Shown here: piece by piece, positions 25,625 through 34,411 of the stretch
How positions within the stretch are numbered: position 1 is the stretch's first letter
Layout of the letters: each line of letters starts with the position of its first letter
Origin: Cellulomonas timonensis
Lineage (GTDB): Bacteria; Actinomycetota; Actinomycetes; Actinomycetales; Cellulomonadaceae
Assembly: GCF_900046455.1 (NCBI RefSeq)
Contig: NZ_FCOT01000011.1
Location: forward strand, 124,001 to 188,000
DNA: 64,000 nucleotides
Reading direction: 5' to 3'
The notes under the pieces: generated by a model
The model's database searches: none
What the model was told of the DNA's origin: nothing
The model's input: only the letters and a program-made list of their open reading frames with translations
Position numbers and translations under genes: made by a program

Positions 25625-26518
25625 TCAGCCCTTGACGGCGCCTGTCAGGCCGCCGACGATCCGCCGCTCGAAGAGCGAGAAGAAGATCAGCGCGGGGATC
25701 ATCGACAACGCCGTGAACGCGAGGACCCGGGCCGTGTCGACCGAGTACTGCGACGCGAACGACTGGACCCCGAGGGGCAGCGTGTACGACGACTCGTTGT
25801 TGAGCACGAACAGCGGCAGCATGTAGCTGTTCCAGGCGGAGATGAACGCCAGGATGCCCGTGGTCACGACACCCGGCATCGACAGCGGGACGACCATCCG
25901 GAAGAAGAACCCAAGGCGGCTCGTGCCGTCGATGGACGCCGCCTCCTCGAGCTCCTTGGGGATCGCCTGCAGGAACGGCACCAGGATGATGATCGTGGTC
26001 GGCAGGGCGAAGGCGATCTGCGGCAGGATGATGCCCGCCAGGTTGTTCGTCAGGCCCAGGTTCTTGATGAGGATGTACAGCGGCGTGATGGCCACCGTCA
26101 TCGGGAACATCAGGCCAGCCGCGAACAGCGAGTACATCGCGCCACGGCCCACGAAGTTGTAGCGAGCGAGCACGTAGCTGGCCATCACGCCCAGGGTCAC
26201 GACGCCCAGAGTCGTGCAGATCGCGGAGATCGCCGAGTTGCCGATCTGCTGCCAGAACACCGAGCTGCGCAGCACGTCGACGTAGTTGCCGATCTGCCAC
26301 GGGCTGGGGAAGCCCGACGGGTCGGCGGTGATCTGCGCGTTCGTCCGGAAGCCGCCGATGATGATGTAGAGGACCGGGGCGATGCACAGGCCCACGAACG
26401 CGTACGCGATGACGTAGGTCATCGGGCCGGCGCGGCCGATCCTCGACTTCTTGACGTTGCCCGACTTCTTGCCCGACCGGCGGGCGGTCGCGGTGGCCGG
26501 GGCGGTGATCGTCGTCAT
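25625..26518 (-). CDS. carbohydrate ABC transporter permease (CUT1, MalG type)
   Basis: The 297-residue membrane protein has a Lys/Arg-rich N-terminal tail, six helices and the EAA loop IPKELEEAASIDGTSRLGFF. The C-terminal FERRIVGGLTGAVKG is characteristic of CUT1 second permeases. The ATG at 26518 overlaps the upstream stop; an overlapping GTG at 26521 is equally possible. It is part of the operon B importer for oligosaccharides. Confidence 0.92.
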   Translation of the reverse strand: MTTITAPATATARRSGKKSGNVKKSRIGRAGPMTYVIAYAFVGLCIAPVLYIIIGGFRTNAQITADPSGFPSPWQIGNYVDVLRSSVFWQQIGNSAISAICTTLGVVTLGVMASYVLARYNFVGRGAMYSLFAAGLMFPMTVAITPLYILIKNLGLTNNLAGIILPQIAFALPTTIIILVPFLQAIPKELEEAASIDGTSRLGFFFRMVVPLSMPGVVTTGILAFISAWNSYMLPLFVLNNESSYTLPLGVQSFASQYSVDTARVLAFTALSMIPALIFFSLFERRIVGGLTGAVKG

Positions 26519-27543
26519 CACTTCTTCCCTTCGGTGAGCGCGCCCTCGGTGTCCCGCCGGAGCACGTACCGCTGGTACACCAGCGCGATGATGAGCGAGA
26601 TCAGGAACAGCACGACGGCGACCGCGTTGCCGTAGCCGTAGTTGCCGGCGTTACGGCCGTTGGCGACCATGTACGTCGCCATCGTCGAGGTGCCGGCCGT
26701 GGAGGCCACGTACTGGCCCCAGATGATGTAGACGAGGTCGAAGAGCTGCAACGAGCCGATGATCGACAAGAACGCCCAGATCCGCATGGTCGGGCCGAGC
26801 AGCGGCAGCGTGATGCTGCGCTGCATCTGCCAGTAGGAGGCGCCGTCGATCGACGCGGCCTCGTACAGCTCCTCGGGGATGGACTGCAGCCCTGCGAGGA
26901 AGAGGATCACGGCGAAGCCGACGTACTTCCAGCTGATGATGATCAGCAGCGACCAGATGGCCACATCCGGGTCGGAGAGCCAGTCGACCGCCCAGGTGGG
27001 CAACCCGATCTTGGCCAGCAGGTCGTTCACCGCGCCGGTGGTCTGGAGCATGAGGCCCCAGCCGGTGCCGACGATGACCTCGGAGACCACGTACGGCACG
27101 AAGATCATCACGCGGATGAACGAGCGCCCACGCATCTTCTGGTTGAGCAGCAGCGCCAGCACGATGGCGGCGGGGCCCTGGATCACCAGGGACATCACGA
27201 CGATGAAGCCGTTGTGCATCAGGGCTTCGTGGAACGCGGTGTCCTTGAAGATGACCAGGTAGTTCTCGAATCCGACGAAGTCCGTCGGGACCCCGTAGCC
27301 CTTCCACTTGAAGAAGCCGTAGTACGCGGCCATCACCACGGGGAAGATCACGAACATCAGGAACATGACGATCGCGGGCCCGGAGAGGAGCGCGATCTCC
27401 ATGCGCTTGCGCCAGTCAGCGCCTCCGCGTCGTCCGGTCCGGCGGGCCGGGGACGGCGCCGTGATGGCGCCGCCCCCTGCCGCCGAGCGACCCCGGGGCG
27501 GAGTCTGGGTGGCTAGCGAGCTCTCGCCCTGGGAGTCACTCAT
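26518..27543 (-). CDS. carbohydrate ABC transporter permease (CUT1, MalF type)
   Basis: The 341-residue permease has a disordered N-terminal 45 residues, six transmembrane helices and the loop IPEELYEAASIDGASYWQMQ for the ATPase contact. It starts at ATG 27543, 7 nt after the binding-protein stop, and is coupled at its end to the second permease. No ATPase is encoded in the operon. Confidence 0.92.
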   Translation of the reverse strand: MSDSQGESSLATQTPPRGRSAAGGGAITAPSPARRTGRRGGADWRKRMEIALLSGPAIVMFLMFVIFPVVMAAYYGFFKWKGYGVPTDFVGFENYLVIFKDTAFHEALMHNGFIVVMSLVIQGPAAIVLALLLNQKMRGRSFIRVMIFVPYVVSEVIVGTGWGLMLQTTGAVNDLLAKIGLPTWAVDWLSDPDVAIWSLLIIISWKYVGFAVILFLAGLQSIPEELYEAASIDGASYWQMQRSITLPLLGPTMRIWAFLSIIGSLQLFDLVYIIWGQYVASTAGTSTMATYMVANGRNAGNYGYGNAVAVVLFLISLIIALVYQRYVLRRDTEGALTEGKK

Positions 27544-27550
27544 GGTTCCG

Positions 27551-28849
27551 CTACTCCTTGGCCGCGGCGTCAGCCAGTGACTTGACGATGCCGGCGGCGT
27601 CGCCCTTGCCCGCGAGCATGTCGACGACACCGGAGTTGAGGGCGTTGCCGATGTTCTGGCCGAACGTGGTGTCCATCCAGATCTCGACGTACGGCGCCTC
27701 GTTGTAGGCCTCGAGGATCGACTGGAGGGCCGGGTCGGTCACGACACCCTGGGCCTCCTTGCTAGCCGGCAGCGTGTGGAACGCCGTCGCGTAGCCCTCC
27801 TGGTACTCCTTCTGCATGAAGAAGTTGAGGAAGTCGGCGCACTCCTTGGGAGCGTCGGCCGAGCAGGAGAAGCCGTCGACGCCGCCCATCATCGCGCCGG
27901 GCTCACCCTCGCCGCCCTCGAGCTCGGGGAACGGGAACCAGCCGAGGTCGGCCAGCGGCTGCTCGTCCGGGGTGAGGGAGGCGATGACGCCGGTGTTCCA
28001 GGCGCCCATGAGCTCCATGCCCGCCTTGTGGTTGGCGATGAGGCCAGCGGACGAGCCAGCGCCCTGCTGAGCGGAGGTCGTGAGGAAGCCGTTGTTGAAC
28101 GGGTTCGTCCCGGCGAACTCCTCGAGGTCCTCGCCAGCCTTGCTCCAGCACTCGTCGTCGAAGGACTTGGTGGTCCCGGCCTCGGTGATGGTGTCCTGCG
28201 AGCACTCGCGCAGCGCGAAGAAGTAGTACCAGTGCGCTGCGGGCCACGCGTCCTTGGCGCCGAGGGCGATCGGGTCGACGCCCGAGGCCTTGAGCGCGGT
28301 CACCGCGTCGTTGAGCTCGTCCATGGTCGTGGGGGTCGACGTGATGCCGGCCGCCGCGAACAGGTCCTTGCTGTAGTAGATGCCGCCGGGGAGGACCGCC
28401 GTCGGCATGCCGTAGATCTTGCCGTCGACGGTGAACGCGCTGAACGCGCCCTCGCCACCGAGGGCCGACATCGTCGCGTCGTCGATGGCGTCGGTGAGGT
28501 CCATGACCTGGCCGGCCTCGACCACGTCGGCGAGCTTGCCGCCACCGCGGGCCATGAAGATGTCCGGGGCGTCGCCAGAGTTGAGGGCGGTCTGGAGCTT
28601 GCCGTCCATGTCCTCGTTCTGGATGGCCTGGATCTCGATGGTGACGCCGGGGTTCGCCGCCTCGAAGTCGGCGACGGTGTCCTCCCAGAAGGCCTTGCCC
28701 TCACCGGTGGTGGAGTTGTGCCAGAAGGTCATGGCGGTGGAGCCGTCACTGGACCCGCCAGCGTCGCCGCCGGCACAGCCGGCGGCCAGGAGCGCGATCG
28801 TGGCGCTCAGCGCGACAGTGCCCGCCGCGCCGCGAAACTTCCTCGTCAT
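27551..28849 (-). CDS. oligosaccharide ABC transporter substrate-binding lipoprotein
   Basis: The 432-residue family 1 solute-binding protein has a lipoprotein signal (basic TRKFR, hydrophobic core, lipobox LAAGC). The mature protein starts with a short glycine-rich linker and TAMTFWHNSTTGEGKAFWED. Cysteines in LRECSQ, DDECW, FSCSADAPKEC suggest structural disulfides outside the cell. It is the first gene of operon B, with ATG 28849 after AGGAATCC and a LacI-type operator 87 nt upstream. Confidence 0.93.
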   Translation of the reverse strand: MTRKFRGAAGTVALSATIALLAAGCAGGDAGGSSDGSTAMTFWHNSTTGEGKAFWEDTVADFEAANPGVTIEIQAIQNEDMDGKLQTALNSGDAPDIFMARGGGKLADVVEAGQVMDLTDAIDDATMSALGGEGAFSAFTVDGKIYGMPTAVLPGGIYYSKDLFAAAGITSTPTTMDELNDAVTALKASGVDPIALGAKDAWPAAHWYYFFALRECSQDTITEAGTTKSFDDECWSKAGEDLEEFAGTNPFNNGFLTTSAQQGAGSSAGLIANHKAGMELMGAWNTGVIASLTPDEQPLADLGWFPFPELEGGEGEPGAMMGGVDGFSCSADAPKECADFLNFFMQKEYQEGYATAFHTLPASKEAQGVVTDPALQSILEAYNEAPYVEIWMDTTFGQNIGNALNSGVVDMLAGKGDAAGIVKSLADAAAKE

Positions 28850-28935
28850 CGTGGATTCCTTGTCATCTTTGACTACTCGACAGTTCGCCTGCCGCGCTCA
28901 GTTGTACGCGCGCACCCTGTGAGTGTCAAACGATA

Positions 28936-28951
28936 TCGATACCGTTATCGA
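28936..28951 (-). promoter_or_regulatory. LacI-type operator upstream of operon B
   Basis: TCGATA-CCGT-TATCGA is a 16-bp dyad with perfect 6-bp arms, embedded in an AT-rich segment (CGATATCGATACCGTTATCG) that stands out from the GC-rich background. The shape fits operators of LacI/CelR-type sugar repressors of actinobacteria. It lies 87 nt before the binding-protein start. No LacI gene is in the window, so the repressor would be encoded elsewhere. Confidence 0.65.
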
Positions 28952-29142
28952 AATCGTGACCTGCGGGCATGCATCCGCTCCAGGGGTCGGTTTTGCCCAT
29001 GACAAAGGGGTTGTTGCGACATGAACCGGGCTCGCCAGAATGTGCCCAAGTTGGAGGAAGTCCACAAACGTGAGGTAACGGGTCAACCACATCTCCCTGG
29101 GAGCCGCCTACCTCCCGCCTGGGGCCGTGACGGCCGGAATGA

Positions 29143-29187
29143 GAGCGGGGTGCGGGCCCGGCCATCGGCCAGTCCCGCACCCCGCTC
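29143..29187 (-). terminator. terminator-like hairpin after the ugp operon
   Basis: A perfect 14-bp inverted repeat, GAGCGGGGTGCGGG (29143-29156) with its complement (29174-29187), and a 17-nt loop lies 70 nt past the ugpQ stop. The stem is very GC-rich and no long T-run follows, as is usual for actinobacterial terminators. The rest of 28850-29256 holds the LacI-type operator and the promoter region of operon B; I see no gene in it. Confidence 0.75.
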
Positions 29188-29256
29188 ACCTGCTCCCACC
29201 TGATGTCAGGGTCTCCACCGCTGCACCTGCCACCAAGGTCCTGCGCTCTGTCGCGG

Positions 29257-30006
29257 CTAGGCCGCCACCACGCTGACGGCGCGCCCGGCGAGCCAGCCCG
29301 CCAACCGGTCCGGGCGGTCCGTGATGATCGCGTCAACCCCCGCGGCCGTCGCCGCAGCCCACTGCTCGGGCTCGTTGAGCGTCCACACCATGACCACCAC
29401 GCCCGCCTCGCGCAGCTCGTCCACCAGGCCCGGGTGGTCGCGCAGCAGCTGCCCATGCGGGTTGCACGCCACCACATCAAGTCCGCGGCACAGCCCGATC
29501 ACGTCGTCATGGAGCTCCGCGATCAGGAGCCCCCGTCGCAGCGACGGGGCCGCCTCCCGCAAGGCCGCCACCGTGCCCGGCCAGAAGCTCTGCGCGATGG
29601 TGCGCGAGCCCAGGCCTGCGGCGGCCACGGCCTGCGTCACCGGGCGGACCTGCTCGGCCGTCCACTCCCCCTTGACCTCCAGCAGCAGGTCGAGGCCCGG
29701 GCGCTCGAGCATCAGGCCCAGCACCTCGTCGAACGTCGGCACCCGGTGCCCCGCGAACACCGGCGAGAACCACGAGCCGGCGTCCAGCCCGCGCACCTCG
29801 TCCCCCGTCATCGAGCGCACCTCGCCCGAGCCATCGGTGGTCGCGTCGACGGTGTCGTCGTGGATCACCACGACCTGGCCGTCGGCAGTGAGCTGCACGT
29901 CGATCTCGATCGCGTGGGCGCCCGCCCGCCACGCCGCCTCGAAGGCCGCGAGCGTGTTCTGAGGCGCCACCGAGGAGTTGCCCCGGTGCCCGATCACGAC
30001 CGTCAC
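29257..30006 (-). CDS. ugpQ: glycerophosphodiester phosphodiesterase
   Basis: Hydrolyses glycerophosphodiesters to glycerol 3-phosphate and an alcohol. The 249-residue protein has the GDPD motifs IGHRGNSSVAPQNT (5-18), EIDVQLTADGQVVVIHDDT with the catalytic metal ligands and His, LEVKGEW, and a C-terminal ITDRPD. There is no signal peptide, so it is the cytoplasmic UgpQ type. The GTG at 30006 overlaps the stop of the binding-protein gene (GTGA). The operon context with a Ugp-like importer supports use of glycerophosphodiesters as a phosphate or carbon source. Confidence 0.93.
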   Translation of the reverse strand: MTVVIGHRGNSSVAPQNTLAAFEAAWRAGAHAIEIDVQLTADGQVVVIHDDTVDATTDGSGEVRSMTGDEVRGLDAGSWFSPVFAGHRVPTFDEVLGLMLERPGLDLLLEVKGEWTAEQVRPVTQAVAAAGLGSRTIAQSFWPGTVAALREAAPSLRRGLLIAELHDDVIGLCRGLDVVACNPHGQLLRDHPGLVDELREAGVVVMVWTLNEPEQWAAATAAGVDAIITDRPDRLAGWLAGRAVSVVAA

Positions 30007-31373
30007 AGGTATGGCTCCACATTCTCGCGGTACGCCGTCTCGAGCTGCGGGGTGATGCCCTCGAACGCCGTCTGCGGGTCCACGCCCTTGAGCACGATCT
30101 GCTCGATCGCCTCGGTGAGGATCTGGTCCGCGCCCGGCACGAACACCCGGATCCAGTCCTGCGAGCGGGCGCGGTCGGCGAGCTGGTCCACCGCCGTGCG
30201 GAACTGCGGGGTCGCCGCGTAGACCGCCTTCATGTCGTCGGACTCCACCGCCGACGTCCGCACCGGCATGTACCCGGTGTTCTGCGAGAAGTACGCCGTG
30301 GAGTCCGTGGACGTCAGGAACTTCAGGAACGTCGCCGCCGCGAGCTGGTTCTCCACCGGGCGCGACGACGGGATCGCCAGGCCGGTGCCGCCGGTGGGCG
30401 TGCCACCGCCATCCGGGCCCTGGGGCAGGTACGCCGTGCCGACCTCGAAGGACGCCGCGTCGAGGATGCCCTTGAGGCTGCCCGTCGAGCCGATCGTCGC
30501 GGCCACCACCCCCGCCGAGAAGTCCGCGTTCGCATCCGTCGAGACCGTCGCGACCTTGCTCCCGTGGAACAGGTCCCGCAGGAACTCACCGGCCTCCAGC
30601 GCCTCCGGGGAGGTCAGCGTCGTGTCCCACCCGTCGGAGTACTCGCCGCCGTGGCCCCAGATCATGTTCTCGAACCACCACGCCGCCCAGGACGTGCCGG
30701 TCGCCAGGCCCAGCGGCGCGCTGTCAGCGGGGACCTGCGCGTCGAGCTGGGCGCCCCACTGCGCGAACTCGGCCCACGTCTCCGGGCCACGATCGGGCAG
30801 CCCGGCGGCCGCCCACATGTCCTTGTTGTAGTAGAAGAGCGGTGTCGAGCGCGCGTACGGGGCCGCCCAGTGGGCGCCGTCGTACTCGTAGTCGCCGTAC
30901 AGCGCCGGGTTGAAGTCCGCCGCGTCGGCGTCGATCGCCTCGAAGACCTCGTCGAGCGCCAGGATCTGGTCGTTCAGGTGGTACCGGAACCACCACACGT
31001 CCGACGCGATGACCAGGTCCGGCAGCTCGGAGGTCTGCGAGGCGGCCTGGAAGCGCTGCGCCACCTCGTCGTAGTTGGCGCCCGCCGTCACGAGCTTGAC
31101 GGTGATGTCGGGGTTCTCCGCCTCGAACCGGCGGATGAGCTCCTCCTCGACCTTCTGGGAGGAGCCAGGGTGGTTGCTCCACCACGTGATCTCGCTGGCG
31201 GGGGTGACGCCGGACCAGTCGACCGCGTCGGCCGACGTCGTCCCGGCCGCCTCAGCCTGGATGCCCACGGTCGGCGTGGAGCAGGCCGCGGTCAGCGTCA
31301 GGGCGCCGGCAGCCGCCAGCGCGCCGAGGATGAGGGCAGGCCGACGACGCCGGCGCGCGAGGGGTTCGAACAC
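30003..31373 (-). CDS. ugpB: UgpB-like glycerol-3-phosphate/glycerophosphodiester-binding lipoprotein
   Basis: The 456-residue extracellular binding protein has an RRRRR-rich N-terminus and the lipobox LTAAC (acylated cysteine near residue 31). The mature part has ITWWSNHPGSSQKVEEELIR, then LPDLVIASDVWWFRYHLNDQ and PLFYYNKDMWAAAGL, a pattern close to UgpB-type proteins. GTG 31373 is the visible start. The downstream coupled phosphodiesterase makes glycerophosphodiester or glycerol 3-phosphate the best ligand guess; the ligand itself is not proven by sequence. Confidence 0.85.
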   Translation of the reverse strand: MFEPLARRRRRPALILGALAAAGALTLTAACSTPTVGIQAEAAGTTSADAVDWSGVTPASEITWWSNHPGSSQKVEEELIRRFEAENPDITVKLVTAGANYDEVAQRFQAASQTSELPDLVIASDVWWFRYHLNDQILALDEVFEAIDADAADFNPALYGDYEYDGAHWAAPYARSTPLFYYNKDMWAAAGLPDRGPETWAEFAQWGAQLDAQVPADSAPLGLATGTSWAAWWFENMIWGHGGEYSDGWDTTLTSPEALEAGEFLRDLFHGSKVATVSTDANADFSAGVVAATIGSTGSLKGILDAASFEVGTAYLPQGPDGGGTPTGGTGLAIPSSRPVENQLAAATFLKFLTSTDSTAYFSQNTGYMPVRTSAVESDDMKAVYAATPQFRTAVDQLADRARSQDWIRVFVPGADQILTEAIEQIVLKGVDPQTAFEGITPQLETAYRENVEPYL

Positions 31374-31445
31374 GGGATTCTCCTAGGGGTGGGAGGTCGC
31401 ACGGTGCTGCGGTCGCAGCCCGGACGTGTGAGGGGGCGCGTCACG

Positions 31446-32420
31446 TCAGCCGGTGACGGCGCCGGCGGTGAGGCCGGCCACGAGGCGGCGCTGCAACACC
31501 AGGAAGAGCAGCAGGACGGGCAGCGTCACCACGACGGTGGCCGCCAGCAGCACGCCCCAGTTGCTCATCCCGTCGATGTTCTGCAGCAGGGTCAGGCCCA
31601 CGGGCAGCGTCATCTTCTGCGCGTCGTCGACCACCAGGAACGGCCACAGGTAGTCGTTCCACTCGGTGACCACGGACACCAGCCCGACAGCCGCCAGCGT
31701 GGGCGTGGACATCGGCAGCACCACCTGCCAGAGCCGCCGCAGATGCCCGGCGCCATCGAGCTCGGCCGCCTCGAGCACCGACGCGGGCAGCGACAGGAAG
31801 TGCTGGCGGAACAGGAACGTCCCGAACGCGCTGGCCAGGCCCGGCACGAGGATGCCCTGGTACGTGTTCAGCCAGCCCAGGCTCGCGACGAACGTGTAGT
31901 TGGGGATGATCGTGATCTGCGGCGGGATCATCAGCGTCGCCAGCACCAGCAGGAACACCGCCCGCTTGAACGGCACGTCGAGGAAGACGAGCGCGTACGC
32001 GCAGCACAGCCCGAGCAGCACCTTGAGCCCGGCGCCGGCGATCGTCAGGCCCACGCTGTTGAGCAGCAGCCGGCCCAGCGGGATCGTCTCGGCGGCCTGC
32101 GCGTAGTTCGACAGGTCGAACGAGCCGGGCAGCCACTGCAACGGCAGCCGGTACAGCTCGTCGGGCATCTTCAGGCTGGCCAGGCCCATCCACAGCAGCG
32201 GGGCGCCGATCACGACGGTCGCGGCGATCATCGCCAGGTAGCCGCCCGCGTCGAGCAGGCGCGGGCCGGAGGAGCGGCGGCCGGGCGGGGTCGGCTTGAT
32301 GGCCGATGGCGTGCGGCGGGGTGGAACCCGGGTGGCGTCCGGGTCGATCACCGGGGCGGCATCGGGGCGCGTGTCGCGCACCACGACGTCGGCGACTGGG
32401 CGAGGGGCGATCGTGGTCAT
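31446..32420 (-). CDS. ugpE: UgpE-like ABC transporter permease
   Basis: The 324-residue CUT1 permease has a long polar N-terminus (about 55 residues), six helices and an ATPase-contact loop LPASVLEAAELDGAGHLRRL. Its C-terminus, LQRRLVAGLTAGAVTG, is typical of UgpE/MalG. The ATG at 32420 overlaps the stop of the upstream permease (ATGA). Confidence 0.88.
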   Translation of the reverse strand: MTTIAPRPVADVVVRDTRPDAAPVIDPDATRVPPRRTPSAIKPTPPGRRSSGPRLLDAGGYLAMIAATVVIGAPLLWMGLASLKMPDELYRLPLQWLPGSFDLSNYAQAAETIPLGRLLLNSVGLTIAGAGLKVLLGLCCAYALVFLDVPFKRAVFLLVLATLMIPPQITIIPNYTFVASLGWLNTYQGILVPGLASAFGTFLFRQHFLSLPASVLEAAELDGAGHLRRLWQVVLPMSTPTLAAVGLVSVVTEWNDYLWPFLVVDDAQKMTLPVGLTLLQNIDGMSNWGVLLAATVVVTLPVLLLFLVLQRRLVAGLTAGAVTG

Positions 32421-33358
32421 GCGTAGTGCACCTTCCGCTCGACGTAACGCATCTGGACCGCTGTGACGGCGAGCAGGACGAGGAAGAGGATCGTGGCCCC
32501 CGCCGACGCGTAGCCGGCCCGGCCGTTGACGAAGCCCTCCTGGTAGATCTGGTACATCAGCGTGGTGGTGCTGCCCAGCGGGCCGCCCTGCGTCATCGCC
32601 TTGATCACGTCGAAGGACTGCAACGAGCTGAGCATCATCGTCACGACCAGGAAGAACGTGGTCGGGGTGAGCAGCGGCAGCACCACCGAGCGCAGCGTCC
32701 GCGTCCGCGAGGCGCCATCGAGTGACGCCGCGTCGCGCAGGTCCTGCGGGATGGCCTGCAGGCCGGCCAAGTAGATGAGCGCGACGTACCCGACGTGCTT
32801 CCACAGGTAGACCACGGTGATCATCACCAACGGCCACGGCTCCGCGGTGTACCACTGCGGCGAGGACAGCCCCACCATGCGCAGCAGCGCGCCGATCAGC
32901 CCGTAGCGCGGATCGAACATGAACAGCCACAGCACGCCGACGGCGAACCCCGACAGCACGTACGGCGCGAAGGCCACGGTCCGCGCGAAGCCCCGGCCAG
33001 CCATCTTCCGGTTCAGCAGCAGCGCCAAGCCCAGGCCCAGCACCAGCGAGCCACCCACCGTCGCGACCGTGAACACCGCAGTGGTGGTGAGCACCTGCGC
33101 GGTGCCCGGGTCGGTGAACCACTCGCGGTAGTTGCCCAACCCCACGAACCGGGCCACCGGCGACCCGAGGTTCCACTGCATCGTCGAGAGGTAGAAGCTC
33201 TCCAGCAGCGGCCGGTACACGAACAGCAGCAGCAGGGCGATGTTGGGACCGGCCAGCAGCGCGAATGCCACCAGGTCACGTCGGCGGCGCCGGCTCGCGC
33301 GACGCTTCGGCCCGGGGGTGATCACCGTGGGCGGCGGGTGCAGGACTGTCGTCGACAT
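32417..33358 (-). CDS. ugpA: UgpA-like ABC transporter permease
   Basis: The 313-residue membrane protein is the first gene of the ugp-like operon. It has a basic cluster RRASRRRRRD before the first helix, six helices and the loop IPQDLRDAASLDGASRTRTL. ATG 33358 follows AAGAGAAGTG. Upstream phased GTT repeats suggest PhoP control, in line with Ugp operons being phosphate-starvation induced. There is no ugpC ATPase gene in the operon. Confidence 0.88.
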   Translation of the reverse strand: MSTTVLHPPPTVITPGPKRRASRRRRRDLVAFALLAGPNIALLLLFVYRPLLESFYLSTMQWNLGSPVARFVGLGNYREWFTDPGTAQVLTTTAVFTVATVGGSLVLGLGLALLLNRKMAGRGFARTVAFAPYVLSGFAVGVLWLFMFDPRYGLIGALLRMVGLSSPQWYTAEPWPLVMITVVYLWKHVGYVALIYLAGLQAIPQDLRDAASLDGASRTRTLRSVVLPLLTPTTFFLVVTMMLSSLQSFDVIKAMTQGGPLGSTTTLMYQIYQEGFVNGRAGYASAGATILFLVLLAVTAVQMRYVERKVHYA

Positions 33359-33450
33359 GGCACTTCTCTTCGTGGGACTGGCGCTCCGAAGAGCTCGGCC
33401 ACGACGAAGTTAAGGAGCCCTGTAGGGTGCCTGGCGCCAAAGCACAGAGA

Positions 33451-33486
33451 GTTGCCGGGCAGTTGGCGGAAGGTTCATATGCCGTC
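33451..33486 (+). promoter_or_regulatory. PHO-box-like direct repeats upstream of the ugp operon
   Basis: GTT occurs with exact 11-nt phasing at 33451 (GTTGCCGGGCA), 33462 (GTTGGCGGAAG) and 33473 (GTTCATATGCC), followed by GTC at 33484. Streptomyces PHO boxes are tandem 11-nt units beginning GTTCA. The third unit fits best and the others are degenerate. The repeats lie about 93 nt before ugpA, pointing away from it. The rest of 33359-33808 shows no gene. Confidence 0.5.
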
Positions 33487-33808
33487 TCCCCAGTTCGCCG
33501 TCAGGCCTGGTTCTCGACACCCGCCGACTCCGGCGTTCGATGGCACTCCAGCGCAGGTCGGTACGATCGGGGCCGGTCAGCGCCGGGGGACGAGCCCCCA
33601 GCCATCGGACAACGGAGCGCGCAGCACGATGCAGCGGGGAAGTGTGGCGGCCGTTCTGGCCTGCTCAGCGGCGGCCCAGACGCCCGCCCAGCACGCCTGA
33701 CACCCCTCATCGGGGGCGGTTGGCGGTGCTCGGCGGAGCGTGCCCTCCCGCCGCGGACAGCCGCCGGCGGGACCTGCCACCCGCGCCGTCACCCGAGAGC
33801 TGAGAACC

Positions 33809-34303
33809 ATGAACCCCCTGACCGAGCAGCAGATCCGCGCGTCCTTCGTGAACTGCTCCCGTGGCGAGGCCACCCGCCTCAACCTCCCGCCCGACCTGGC
33901 CGACCTCGACTGGGACCGCCTCGACTACCTCGGCTGGATCGACCGCAAGGCCCCGCAGCGCGCGTGCGTCGTCCTCCCCGTCGACGACACGGTGGTGGGG
34001 CTGCTGCTCCGCTCCCCCGAGGGCGGCGCCAAGCGCCGACGCGCCCTGTGCGCCTGGTGCGAGGACGTCTACTCCAAGGACGAGGTGTCCCTCTACGTCG
34101 CTCGTCGCTCCGGCGCCGCGGGCCGCAACCTCAACTCGATCGGCACGCTGATCTGCACGCGGTTCGGGTGCTCGCGCAACGTGCGGCGACGGCCCACGAT
34201 CATCGAGGCCGGCCAGGACCCCGAGGGCCTGGTGCAGCGCCGCATTGAGGGGCTGCGCGAGCGGTCCCAGCGCTTCGCCCGCGAGGTGCTGCAGGACGTG
34301 TGA
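33809..34303 (+). CDS. FBP-type EF-G-binding domain protein (treble-clef zinc finger)
   Basis: The 164-residue protein has an N-terminal helical part (TEQQIRASFVNCSRGEA) and a C-terminal four-cysteine treble-clef: ALCAWCEDV near 95 and ICTRFGCSRN near 130. This is the build of FusB/FBP-like proteins that bind elongation factor G, where some members rescue ribosomes from fusidic acid. Whether this one binds EF-G is inference from the family. ATG 33809 follows GAGAGCTGAGAACC. Confidence 0.85.
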   Translation: MNPLTEQQIRASFVNCSRGEATRLNLPPDLADLDWDRLDYLGWIDRKAPQRACVVLPVDDTVVGLLLRSPEGGAKRRRALCAWCEDVYSKDEVSLYVARRSGAAGRNLNSIGTLICTRFGCSRNVRRRPTIIEAGQDPEGLVQRRIEGLRERSQRFAREVLQDV

Positions 34304-34368
34304 CCTCAGGCCCCGGGCGAGCACCACGTCTGTGCTGGCCCGGGGCCTCGTGTCCGTGCCCGGCGATG

Positions 34369-34388
34369 ATATTCCTTGACAGGAATAT
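34369..34388 (+). promoter_or_regulatory. ArsR-type operator over the -35 box of the SRPBCC regulator gene
   Basis: ATATTCCT-TGAC-AGGAATAT is a perfect 8-bp dyad at 34369-34388. It covers the -35 hexamer TTGACA (34376-34381). A plausible -10, GAGAAT, lies at 34397-34402, 10 nt before the ATG. The AT-rich palindrome fits an ArsR winged-helix dimer and implies autorepression of the two-gene operon. Confidence 0.7.
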
Positions 34389-34411
34389 TCACTGTGGAGA
34401 ATCCTCGCGGG

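Noticed and set aside
33809-34303. Fusidic acid resistance gene
   Set aside because: Only the shared treble-clef domain supports it; most actinobacterial FBP proteins have no proven resistance role.
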